Source of the DNA: Streptomyces sp. NRRL S-455
GTDB taxonomy: Bacteria; Actinomycetota; Actinomycetes; Streptomycetales; Streptomycetaceae
Length of the DNA: 64,000 nt
Direction: 5' to 3'
Assembly: GCF_000717875.1 (NCBI RefSeq)
Contig: NZ_JOCT01000011.1
Coordinates: 1-64,000, forward strand
The notes below the pieces were generated by a model. That model was not told where the DNA came from, searched no databases, and saw only the letters and a list, made by a program, of their open reading frames with translations. Numbering within the stretch: position 1 is the stretch's first letter; every line of letters begins with the position of its first letter. The translations under genes were made by a program, and so were the position numbers. Shown one piece after another: positions 22,637-33,500 of the stretch.

Positions 22637-23044
22637 ATGAACGATCAGACACCGCCCGAGCTGTGGACCGCCGTCGACGACCTGTGGGAGTGGCTCGGGA
22701 GCGTTCGCCCGGTCGAGGGCCGCGAGGGCCTGCTCCTGCGCATCCTGAAGCTGTCCGAGGAGGTCGGGGAGGTCTCCGAGGCGGTGATCGGCGCCACCGG
22801 CCAGAACCCTCGCAAGGGCGTCACGCACAGCTGGGACGACGTCCAGGCGGAACTGTGCGACGTCGTCATCACGGCCCTGGTGGCCCTGCGCACGCTCACG
22901 CCGGACGCGCGCGGCGTGTTCGCGCAACATCTGGAACGCGTGACGCGACGGTCGCTGGGCACGGCTCAGGTGCCGCCCCCGGCGACGGGCACGGCCACCA
23001 CACGGGGCGGAGCGTCGGATTCCGCCGACGCGGAGCCGCATTGA
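22637..23044 (+). CDS. MazG-like nucleotide pyrophosphohydrolase family protein
   Basis: The 135-residue protein carries the MazG-type metal motif LSEEVGEVSEAVIG (EExxE, about residues 40-53) and a downstream AELCDVVITALVAL (ExxD) helix. It probably hydrolyses non-canonical NTPs to NMP. The last ~30 residues are disordered. ATG 22637 matches the start of the conserved region. It is 48 bp after the DoxX gene and about 100 bp before the MFS/NRPS operon. Confidence 0.85.
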   Translation: MNDQTPPELWTAVDDLWEWLGSVRPVEGREGLLLRILKLSEEVGEVSEAVIGATGQNPRKGVTHSWDDVQAELCDVVITALVALRTLTPDARGVFAQHLERVTRRSLGTAQVPPPATGTATTRGGASDSADAEPH

Positions 23045-23147
23045 TCGCCGGATGTGGAACAACTCCCTGTTCACACGCCGTCGGCGGGTTACCCTGCGCT
23101 GAAAACGCCGAGCGGCCGACCCTGGCCCAACCAGGTTGAGGAGTCCG

Positions 23148-24506
23148 GTGACGGGGGTGGACTGGCGGTTTCGTGCCGTCGTGGTCGCGCATGCCGTGTC
23201 GGCGTACGGGACCTATCTGAATCTGATCGCGCTCAGCCTGTTCTCGTACGAGGTCACGGGGACCGCGCTGGGCGTGGGTGCCGTGATGGCCGTACGGCTG
23301 CTGTCCGGTGTGGCGGCGGGCCTCGCCGCCGGGGCGCTGACCGCCAGGGTCACGCGCCGGACCGTCATGGTGGTCACGGACCTCGCCCAGACCCTCGCCA
23401 TGGTCGTGCTCGCGCTGTGGGCGACGGACACCCCGCTGTCAGTGCTGCTCGGGGCGGTGGTCGTGCTGGGCGCGGGGAACACGTTCTTCAACGTCGCCCT
23501 GCGCAGCGCGGTCCCGGTCATGGTCGGGCAGGACAACCGCGCCCGGGCGAACGGCGTGCTGGTCACAGCCCGTTCCACGGCCACGGTGCTGGGCTTCGCG
23601 TCGGCCGCGCCGGTCATCGCCGTCGGCGGTTTCGGGGTCGCGTTCGGCGTCAACGCCGCGAGCTTCGCGGTGTCGGCGGCGGCCGTGCTGGCTTTGAAGC
23701 CCCGTACGGACGACCATGACGTCGCGGTGAGCGAAACTCCCGCGGCCGGCCCGGACGACCACTCCCCGGGGACGGCCCGGACCGGGTGGCTGCGGCCTCA
23801 CGTCGCGGGCCTCGCCGGGCCGTTGCTCGGCATGATCGCGCTGCGGGGTCTCGACGCGCTGGCGTCCGCGTCCCACAACGTGGCGCTGCCGCTGGCCGCT
23901 CACGAAGCCCAGCCGTCCGAGCCGGCGGTGTTCATGACCTGGTTCTGGTCGGCGTGGGCCGTCGGCACCATGCTCGCCCACCAGGTTCTCAAGCGCCGGT
24001 CGCACGGGGCTTCCTGGAGCGAGCGGGCCTTCGCGGTGGGCACCTGCGCGATGTCCCTCTGCTTCATGGCCGCGTTCACCGGACCGCCCGCCCCGGCCCT
24101 GATGGCGGCGGCCCTGGCGGCGGGCATCGCCGACGGCTGGACCGAGATCGTCTACACCTCGCGCCTTCAGGCGGCGCCCGACCGGCAGCGCGGCCGGCTG
24201 TTCGGCCTGTCCGCCACCGCCGAGCAGTCCGGTTTCGCCCTGGGCACGATGGCCGCCGCGGCCGCCCTCGAGTCCCTGCCCGCACTGGCCGTCGTGGGCA
24301 CATTCCACGGGGCTGCGCTGTGCGGGGCGCTGATCCTTCTGCTGTTCACCGCTCGAAGCCGCCCTTCACCCACCGGCGAAGACCACTCGCCCGACGAAGA
24401 CCACTCGACCGACGAGGGCAGCATCGACCGTCCGTCCACCGGCCACGAAGAGGGAGATGACACGCATGGAACGTCTACGGGGGCAGGCCGACTGCCGGGG
24501 TCCTGA
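23148..24506 (+). CDS. MFS transporter, probable exporter of the NRPS-PKS product
   Basis: The 452-residue protein has about 12 membrane segments with an EntS-like N-terminal half (WRFRAVVVAHAVSAYGTYLNLIALSLFSYEVTGTALGVG) and a variable acidic C-terminal tail (DHSPDEDHSTDEG). GTG 23148 follows GAGGAG; TTG 23136 is an alternative. Its 3' end overlaps the megasynthase start by about 41 bp, so the two are co-expressed, and export of the product or self-resistance is the likely role. A TACCCT -10-like box is at 23090-23095. Confidence 0.87.
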   Translation: MTGVDWRFRAVVVAHAVSAYGTYLNLIALSLFSYEVTGTALGVGAVMAVRLLSGVAAGLAAGALTARVTRRTVMVVTDLAQTLAMVVLALWATDTPLSVLLGAVVVLGAGNTFFNVALRSAVPVMVGQDNRARANGVLVTARSTATVLGFASAAPVIAVGGFGVAFGVNAASFAVSAAAVLALKPRTDDHDVAVSETPAAGPDDHSPGTARTGWLRPHVAGLAGPLLGMIALRGLDALASASHNVALPLAAHEAQPSEPAVFMTWFWSAWAVGTMLAHQVLKRRSHGASWSERAFAVGTCAMSLCFMAAFTGPPAPALMAAALAAGIADGWTEIVYTSRLQAAPDRQRGRLFGLSATAEQSGFALGTMAAAAALESLPALAVVGTFHGAALCGALILLLFTARSRPSPTGEDHSPDEDHSTDEGSIDRPSTGHEEGDDTHGTSTGAGRLPGS

Positions 24507-27500
24507 GCCGGAGCGCACCGAGCACGACCCGGTCGACGCGGTGCGGGCGCTGCTGGACACAGCCCGGTCCGCTCCCGGCTCAGCCGTCGTCACCGTCGCC
24601 GCCGACGGCACGACGAGCTCACGGTCGTATCCCGAACTGCTCGGCGCCGCACGGCGGATGCTCACGGGCCTGCGGTCCCACGGACTGCGGCGCGGCGATG
24701 TGGTGGTGCTGTGCGGGCTGCCGCTGGCCGACTTCTTTCCCGCCTTCTGGGCCTGTGTACTCGGCGGTGCCGTACCCGTGGCCATCGCCGACCGCCCAGA
24801 GCCGGGCTCCCCTGCCGCGGAACGCCTGGTCCAGGCGTACGCATTACTCGGCCGGCCCCTGGTCCTGACCGACACTCCCGGCGCGGCGGCCGTCGACCGG
24901 GCCGCGCCCGGTGTGCGGGTCGCCCTCGCCGCTGACTGCCTGGAAGCGCCGCCCGCGGACGACCTCGTCGAGCCGGGCCCCTCCGACACGGCGCTGCTGA
25001 TGCTGTCCTCCGGGAGCACCGGCGTGCCGAAGGCCGCCCGGCTGACCCACGCCGGGCTCGCGGACTTCGCGGCGAGCAGCCGGCGGATCCTCGACGTGCG
25101 CGCGGACGACACGATGGTGAACTGGCTGCCCGTCGACCACAGCGGGGCCTTCCTGCTCTACCACCTGCTCGCGGTCTTCACCGGCTGCACCAACGTCCAC
25201 GCCCCCACCGACCGGGTGCTGGCCGAGCCGCTGCGCTGGCTCGACCTCCTCCACGAGCACCGTGCGCAGCACGGCTGGGCGCCGACCTTCGCCTACCGGC
25301 TGGTCGCGGACGCGCTCGCCGAGCGGCCCGACGGCCACTGGGACCTGGGCGGCCTCAAGTCACTGGTGTGCGGGGGCGAGCGGGTCGTGCTGCCGGTGCT
25401 GCGCCACTTCCTCGACGCGACGGCCCGGTACGGCGTGCGCGAGGAGCACATCGCCCCGGTGTGGGGCATGGCCGAGACGGTCACGGCCGTCACCTACGGC
25501 CGGCTGAACCGGCCGGGCACCGTGCACCGCCTGCTCAGGAACAGCCTGGGCGGCGACCTGTGCCGGGCCGGCGAGGACACCCCGGACGCCGACTGCGTCA
25601 CCTTCGTCGCCTCCGGCTCGCCCGCGCACGGGGTCACCCTGCGCATCGTCGACGAGCACGGCCGCCTCGCCCCGCCGGGCCGGATCGGCGTCCTCCAGGT
25701 CCACTCGCCGGCGCGCCTGACACCCGGCTACGTCAACAACCCCGAGGCGGACGCGGCGGCCTACCCGGCCGGACGGGACTGGCTGGACACGGGCGATCTG
25801 GCCTTCCTCGAAGACGGCCAGGTCGTCATCACGGGCCGCCGCAAGGACGTGATCATCCTCAACGGGCACAACGTCTACTGCCACGAGGTGGAGGAGACCG
25901 CCATCGCCGTCGACGGCGTCCGGCAGGGCGAGGTCGCGGCTTGCGGAATCCCGCACACCGAGCGGGGCACGGAGGAGCTCGCGGTGTTCTTCGTCAGCCG
26001 CGGCGCCGCCGAGGACGAGCGGATCGCCACCGAGGTGAAGGCGGCGCTGTACACCCGGCTCAGGCTCACGGCCGCGTACGTGCTGCCCGTCCCGGCGGAC
26101 GGGTTCCCGCGCACGCCGGCGGGCAAGGTGCGCCGCGCGGAGCTGCGAAACCGGCTGGTGGCCGGCGGTTTCGCCACGGTGACCGACACGGACTCCGGCA
26201 CCGTGACCGACACGGACTCCGGCACGGTGACGCGGGTGCTGCGCGAGGAGTTGGGCGCCGTACTGGGCCGCCCGGTCGACGTGGACGTGCCGTTCTACGA
26301 ACTCGGCCTGACGTCCGTACTGCTGGTGCGTCTGCGGAGCCGGCTGTCGGAACGCCTCGGGACACCGATCGCCCAGACGGCCTTCTTCGAGCACCCGACG
26401 GTCAGCGCGCTCGCCGCGCACCTCGCGGACCGGCCCGCGGCGACGGCCGCCCCGGAGCCGGGACGTGAGGACGGCTCGCCCGACCGCCGGGTCGCCGTCA
26501 TCGGACTGTCCCTGCGCTTTCCCGGCGCGAACTCGGTGGACGAGTTCTGGGCCAACCTGCGGGACGGCGTGGACAGCGTCAGCGTGTTCGGCGAGCAGGA
26601 GCTCGCGGCGGCGGGCCTCACCCCGGAGCAGCGCCGCGCCCCGGGCTTCGTGCCCGTGGCCGGGATCCTGGACGGTATCGAGGAGTTCGACCCGGACTTC
26701 TTCGGGATGAGCCCCAAGGAGACCGGACTCACGCATCCGGCGCACCGGCTGTTCCTGGAGTGCTGCCACCGGGCCCTGGAGGACGGCGGCCACGCGGCGA
26801 CCGCGCCCGGCGTCCGCGTGGGCGTGTTCGCCGGCTCCGGCATGAACCTCTACGACCACCAGCGGCCGTCCGCGACCGGGGCACCGTACGACCCGGCGGA
26901 CCCGGCCTCCGGCATGCAGACGGCCATCGGGCAGGAGCCGGACTTCCTCGCTACGCGCGTCGCCTACCGGCTCGGCCTCACCGGCCCGGCGATCGGTGTG
27001 CAGACGGCGTGTTCCACGTCCCTGGTCGCCGTGCACCTCGCGGTGCAGGCGCTGCTCACCGGGGAGACGGACCTGGCCCTGGCGGGCGCCGCGGCCGTGC
27101 ACCTGCCCCAGGAGACCGGCTATCACAGCCACCCCGGTTCGATCCTCTCCCCGACCGGACGCTGCCGCGCCTTCGACGCCCGGGCCGACGGCACCGTCGG
27201 CGGCAACGGCGTGGCCGCCGTCCTGCTCAAGCGCCTGGACCGGGCGCTGGCCGACGGCGACACCGTGCACGCGGTGATCCTGGGTTCGGCCGTCAACAAC
27301 GACGGCGCCGCCAAGGTCGGCTTCAGCGCGCCCGGTGTCGAGGGGCAGGTGGACGTCGTACGCCAGGCGCTGCGCCGGGCGAAGGTGCCCGCGGAGACGG
27401 TCTCGTACGTGGAGGCGCACGGTACGGGCACGCGGCTCGGGGATCCGGTGGAGCTCACCGCGCTGGCGCGGGCGCTGGGCGAGGGACGCGGCGGACCGTG

Positions 27501-30500
27501 TGCGGTGGGCTCCGTGAAACCGAACATCGGGCATCTGGACAGCTGCGCCGGAATGGCCGGGCTCATCAAAACGGTCCTCATGCTGCGCAACCGCACGCTG
27601 GTGCCGACGCCGCACCTGACCGAACCCAACCCCGAACTCCCGGTCTCCGACGGCCGGTTGACGCTCGTCACGGAGCTGCGACCCTGGCAGGTGCCGGCCG
27701 GCGTGCCCCGCCGGGCCGGGGTCAGCGCGCTCGGCGTCGGCGGCACCAACGCCCACGTGGTGCTGGAGGAAGCCCCGCCCGCCCGTCGGAGAGCCGTTCC
27801 CGAACTGCCGGTGCTCGTGCCCGTGTCGGCCCATGACACGGCAGCCCTGGACGAGTTCACGGCCGCCCTCCGCGACCGGCTGTCGGACATGCCGGACCTC
27901 CCGGCCGCCGACGTGGCCGCCACACTCGCCCTCGGCAGGCCGCACCGCGCTGCACGCACCGCCGTGGCCGGCCGCACCGCCGGCGACCTCGCCCAAGCGC
28001 TGGGGAACCTCGAAGCCCCCCGCCCGGAGCCTGTCCCTCTCGGCCCGCTCGCGTTCGCGTTCGCGGGCCAGGGCAGCGCCCGTCGCGGCATGGCGAACGG
28101 CCTGTACGCGGCGCACCCGGCCGCCCGGACCACGCTCGACCGGTGCGAGGAGCTCTACGCCCGGGAGTTCGGCGGAAGTCTGCTCACGCGGCTGCTCACC
28201 GCCCCTGATCCGGCCGGCGGCCCCGCGGCGGACGAGATCTGGCCCACCGAGACCGCACAGTCCGCCCTCTTCGCCCACCAGGCGGCGCTGGCGGACGCAT
28301 GGCGGGCGGCCGGCCTGCGCCCCGCGCTTCTGCTCGGCCACAGCGTCGGCGAGTACGCGGCCCTGTACGCGGCCGGCGGCCTCACCTTGGAGGACGGACT
28401 CCGGCTCACCGCCTGGCGCGGGCGCCTCATGCAGGACCGATGTCCCACCGGGGGCATGCTCGCCGTCCGGACCGACCAGGCCACCGCACGGCGGGTCGCG
28501 CAGGCCGCCGGCGCGGAGCTCGCCGCGGTCAACGGCCCACGCGCCCAGGTGCTCTCGGGCCCTCCGCAGGTCTTGAAGGAGGCCACACGGCTGCTCGACC
28601 AGGAGGGCGTGGAGTGGCGTGCGCTGCCCGTCGACCGGGCGTTCCACTCCGCGGGGATCGACAACGCGCTGGACGAGTTCCGGGCCCGTGCGCGCGACGT
28701 GACGTACCGTCCGCTGCGCACCCCGATGGTGACCACGGCCGACGGTGAGCTGCGCCGGGCCGGCTGGACGGCCGACGCGGAGTACCTCTGCCGTCAGGCC
28801 CGGCAGCCGGTCCGCTTCGACCTCGCCATGGACGCGGCCGTCGGGCAGGGCTGCCGGGACTTCGTGGAGATCGGCGCCGGGCGGACCCTCACCGGCCTCG
28901 GCCGGCACTGCGTACCCGACAGCCGCTGGCTGAGCGGCCAGGGCGACGGGGACGGGGCCGCCGAGCAGGCGCACGGGATCCTGACGGCGCTCGGTTCGCT
29001 GTACCGCAGGGGTGCGGACCTGGACTGGCAGGCGCTCGCCGGTGACGGGGGCCGGGTGTCGCTCCCGGGGCATCCGCTGCGGCGGCGTGCGGTGCCGTAC
29101 CGGATCGAAGCGCCGGTCACCGCTCCGACGAGGCCGGAGCCGTCCGGTGAAGTCGTGGAGTTCATCAGGAGGTTGGCAGCGGACAAACTGGGGCGCCCGG
29201 TCACGGACGTCACACCGGACAGCTCGTTCTTCGAACTGGGCGCCGACTCACTCTCCCTGATGAGCATGACGACCGAGCTGGAGCAGCGGTACGGCGTCCG
29301 GGTCCCGATCCGGGAGGTGTTCGACTCGGCCGACTCGCCGGGGAAGCTGGCGGAACGGGTGGCGCGGCTGCGGGGAGAGGTGCCGTCGGCCGAGGAATCA
29401 CCGGCCGCACCCGCTGCCGCGCCCCCGCCGTCGCCCCCGGACGAGGTCCACGCCCTGTTCGGTCAGCAGTTGCGGCTGGCGGAGCAACTCGTCGGCCAGG
29501 TGGGGGAGATGATCTCCCGCCAACTGGACGTGCTCGCGGGGGCGTCCGGCACGGCGCAGACGCCTGCCTCGGATGTCCCGGCACGAACGCCCGCCTCCGA
29601 TCTGCCGACACCGACGCCCGCTTCGGTGGTACCGGAACAGACGCCCGCCTCGGCTGTCCCGATACCGACGCCCACCCAGGTTCTCCCGGCACGGACGCCC
29701 GCCTCCGATCTCCCGACACCGACGCCCGCCTCGGCGGTACCGGAACAGACGCCCGCCTCGGTTGTCCCGGCACGGCCGCCTGCCCAGGTTCTCCCGGCAC
29801 GAACGCCCGCCTCCGATCTCCCGACACCGACGCCCGCCTCGGCGGTACCGGAACAGACGCCCGCCCAGGTTCTCCCGGCACGGGCGCCCGCCCCCGGTCC
29901 GTCCACGTCCCCCGCCGGGAACGGCGACTTCAGCCTCTACTTCTTCGGCGACTACCCCCAGGACACCGACCACGACAAGTACGGCCTGATCATGGCCGCA
30001 GCCGACTTCGCGGACCAGCACGGCTTCCACGCCCTGTGGTTCCCCGAACGGCACTTCAACTCGTTCGGCGCCCTGTTCCCCAACCCCTCCGTACTGGCCG
30101 CGGCCCTGGCCGCCCGGACCAGCCGGGTCCGGCTGCACGCCGGTTCCGTGGTGCTGCCGTTGCACCATCCGGCCCGGGTGGCGGAGGAGTGGTCGGTCGT
30201 CGACAACATCTCCGGCGGCCGGACGGGCCTGTGCTTCGCGAGCGGCTGGCACGCCACCGACTTCGTGCTCGCCCCGGAGAACTTCGGCCGGCACCGGGAG
30301 GTGATGTACGAGCACCTGGCGACCGTACGGGACCTCTGGTCGGGGCAGCCCCTGAAGACGACGGCGGGTGACGGCACCCCGGTCGAGATCCGTCTGCACC
30401 CACGCCCGGTACAGCAACGGCCGCCGATGTACGTGGCCGTCGTCGGGAACCCGGACAGCTATCGCCGGGCGGCCGCCGAGGACCTCGGCGTCGTCACCAA

Positions 30501-33500
30501 CCTGATGACGCAGACGGTGGAACAACTGGCCGAGAACATCGCGCTGTACCGGCGTTGCCGCGCCGAGCACGGTCTCGACCCGGCGGCCGGGCGGGTGGTG
30601 GTGCTCGTCCACACCTACCTCGAGGACGACGCGGAGCGGGCGCGTGCGGAGGCGTACCGGCCGTTCCTGTCGTATCTGCGCTCCTCGCTGTCCCTCTTCG
30701 ACCAGGTCACCAACAGCCTGGGCTTCCGGGTGGACTTGGAGAACACCTCCGAGGAGGACGTGGAGTTCCTCCTGGGCCGCGCCTACGAGCGCTACTGCGA
30801 CTCCCGCGCGCTGATCGGCGACGAGCAGACGGCCGCGGACACCGTACGGCGTCTGCGGGCCGCGGGTGCGGACGAGATCGCCTGCTTCGTGGACTTCGGC
30901 GTGCCGAAGGAGAAGGTGCTGGCGGCGCTACCGCTCCTCGACCGGGTACGCGGGACGGCCCCCGGCACCGGGCCGCAGGCGTCGCCCGAGCCTGAGCCGC
31001 CGCGCCGGCGTGCGCTCACTTCCGCCCAGCGCCGCATCTGGTTCCTGGAGCAACTGCACCCGGGCACCCCCATGTACCACGAGCCCAAGGCGATCCGTCT
31101 GGACGGCCCGCTGGACGTCCCGGCCCTGCGATGGGCACTGCAGCGGGTCGCGGACCGGCACCCGGCCCTGCGCACGGTCTTCGGCGACACGTCCGGCGTC
31201 CCCTACCAGGAGATCCGCGACCGCATACCGCTCGACTGCCCGCTGGAGGACCACACGGGCTCGACGGAGGAAGAGGCCCTACGGCAGATGCTCGCGGCAC
31301 ATCACGGACTCGACCTCACCACGGGCCCGCTGGTCGCGGCCCGCCTGCTCCGCCTGGCTCCGGACCACCACCTGCTCTTCCTCCTGGCCCACCACATCGT
31401 CTTCGACTCGTCCTCCACGGCCGTACTGGCCCGCGACCTGGCCGCGTACTACCGAGCCCGGCGGGGCGGAGGTCCCGGACCACGCCCTCTGCCCGAACTG
31501 CCGGCGGCCACCCGGCCGGACCCCGCGTCCCTCGACTTCTGGCGGCAGCACCTCGGCGACGCACCGGAGCTGACCCTGCCCACCGACCGCCCCCGCCCAC
31601 CGGTCAGGTCGGGAGCGGGCGCGAGTGTCACGCACGACCTCGACGCTCGACTGACGGAGGGGCTGCGGAAGTTCGCCGCCGGTCACCGCGCCACCCTCTT
31701 CATGGCACTCACCAGCGCGATCGGCGCGGTCCTCGGCAGGTTCAGCGACCAGCGGGACGTGGTGATCGGCACGGCGGTGGCGTCCCGCCCGGTCGGTGCC
31801 GAGGACCATGTGGGGCTGTTCCTCGACACCGTCCCACTCCGCCTGGACCTGACCGGCGACCCGGACTTCCCGACCCTGCTGCGCCGCGTCCGCGAGAGCA
31901 GCACAGCGGCGTACGAGCACAGCGGCGTCCCCTTCGACGAACTGGTCAGCGCGCTCAACCCGCGCCGCGACCCGGGCCGCAACCCGCTGTTCCAGGTCAT
32001 GGTGGAGTACGAGAACGAGGGCGAGGCGGAGTTCGACCCGCCCCACCTGACGTCCACCCTGCTCGACCTCCCGAGCGACCGCGCCCCCTTCGACCTCAGC
32101 GTCTACCTCACCCACCACCGGGCCGGTGTCCGCTTCATGGTCGAGTACGACACGGCCCTCTTCGACGGGGCGACGGTGCGCCGCTTCGTGGACTACGTGG
32201 AACAGGTGCTGCGCCGCGCGCTGGACACCCCGGACGCGCCACTCGCGGACCTGACCGCCCTCACGGCGGCCGACCGCACGACCCTGGCTCGCCTGGAGCG
32301 CACCGAAGCGGAGGCAGCCCCCGGCACCCTGCACGGCCTGTTCGAACAGCAGGCGCTCCGCACGCCCGACGCCGTGGCGCTCCTCGGCGACGAAGAGCGG
32401 GTGTCCTACGCGGAGCTGGAGGCCGCGGCCAACCGCCTCGCCCACTTGCTCCGCACCCGGGGCGCCGAACGGGGACAGCGCGTGGCGGTCCTGCTGCCAC
32501 GAGGCCCGCAACTGATCACGGCCCTGCTGGCGGTCCTCAAGACGGGAGCGGCGTACGTCCCCCTGGACCCGTCCGTCCCCACCCCACGCCTGGCCCTGCT
32601 CCTCGCCGACACGACACCGGTACTCCTCCTCACCTCCAAGGCCACCGCACACCTGGACCTCGAACACTCCGTGCTGCGGGAGCTCGAACCCCCCGTACTG
32701 CTCGTGGAATCGGCGGACGCCACCCTCCCGTCGACCCCGCTCGCGGACGGCGCCGGCCCGGAGGACCCGGCCTACTGCATCCACACCTCGGGCTCGACCG
32801 GCCACCCGAAGGGCGTCGTCGTACCCCACCGGGGCCCCGCGAACCTGGTCCAGCACCACCTGAGCCGCCATCCCGCACTCCGCACCCTCCAATGGACGTC
32901 ACCGGCGTTCGACGTCAGCGTGCAGGAGATCTTCACGACGCTGGCCTCGGGAGCGGCGCTGGTCCTGGTCGACGACGCCGTACGGCATGACCCCGCGGCA
33001 CTGGCCGAGACGGTGCGCCGCCACGGGGTGCAGCGGATGTTCATGCCCTGTACCCCGCTGAAGTACCTGATGGAGACGGCCCCCGAGCTCCCCTCCCTGC
33101 GCGAGCTGTTCTCGGCGGGGGAGGCGCTCCACCTCACCCCGTCCTTCCGCCGCTTCCTCTCCGCACACCCGCACTGCGCGCTCTACAACCAGTACGGCCC
33201 CACGGAGACCTCGATCATCGTCACGTCGCACCGCGTCGACCCGGCCGGCGAGGACTGGCCCCCGATCGGCACCCCGGTACCGGGAGCGCGCATCGTGCTG
33301 CTGGACGACGAGGGCCGACAGGTCCCGGTCGGGGCGGTGGGCGAGATCCACGTGGGCGGGGTCGCGGTGGCGCACGGCTACCACAACCGGCCGGCCGAGA
33401 CCGCTGCCGCGTTTCTCGACGACGGCACGGGCGGGCTGCTGTACCGCACGGGCGACCTGGGCCGCAGGCGCACGGACGGCACCCTGGAGTACCGGGGCAG

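Noticed and set aside
25360-29073. Very long minus-strand open frame opposite the megasynthase
   Set aside because: It is the antisense shadow of a GC-rich coding region: no domain, low-complexity composition, and the plus strand has clear FAAL, KS and AT motifs.
29581-29877. CRISPR-like array
   Set aside because: The repeats are directly adjacent 108-bp coding units without spacers, in frame with the megasynthase.
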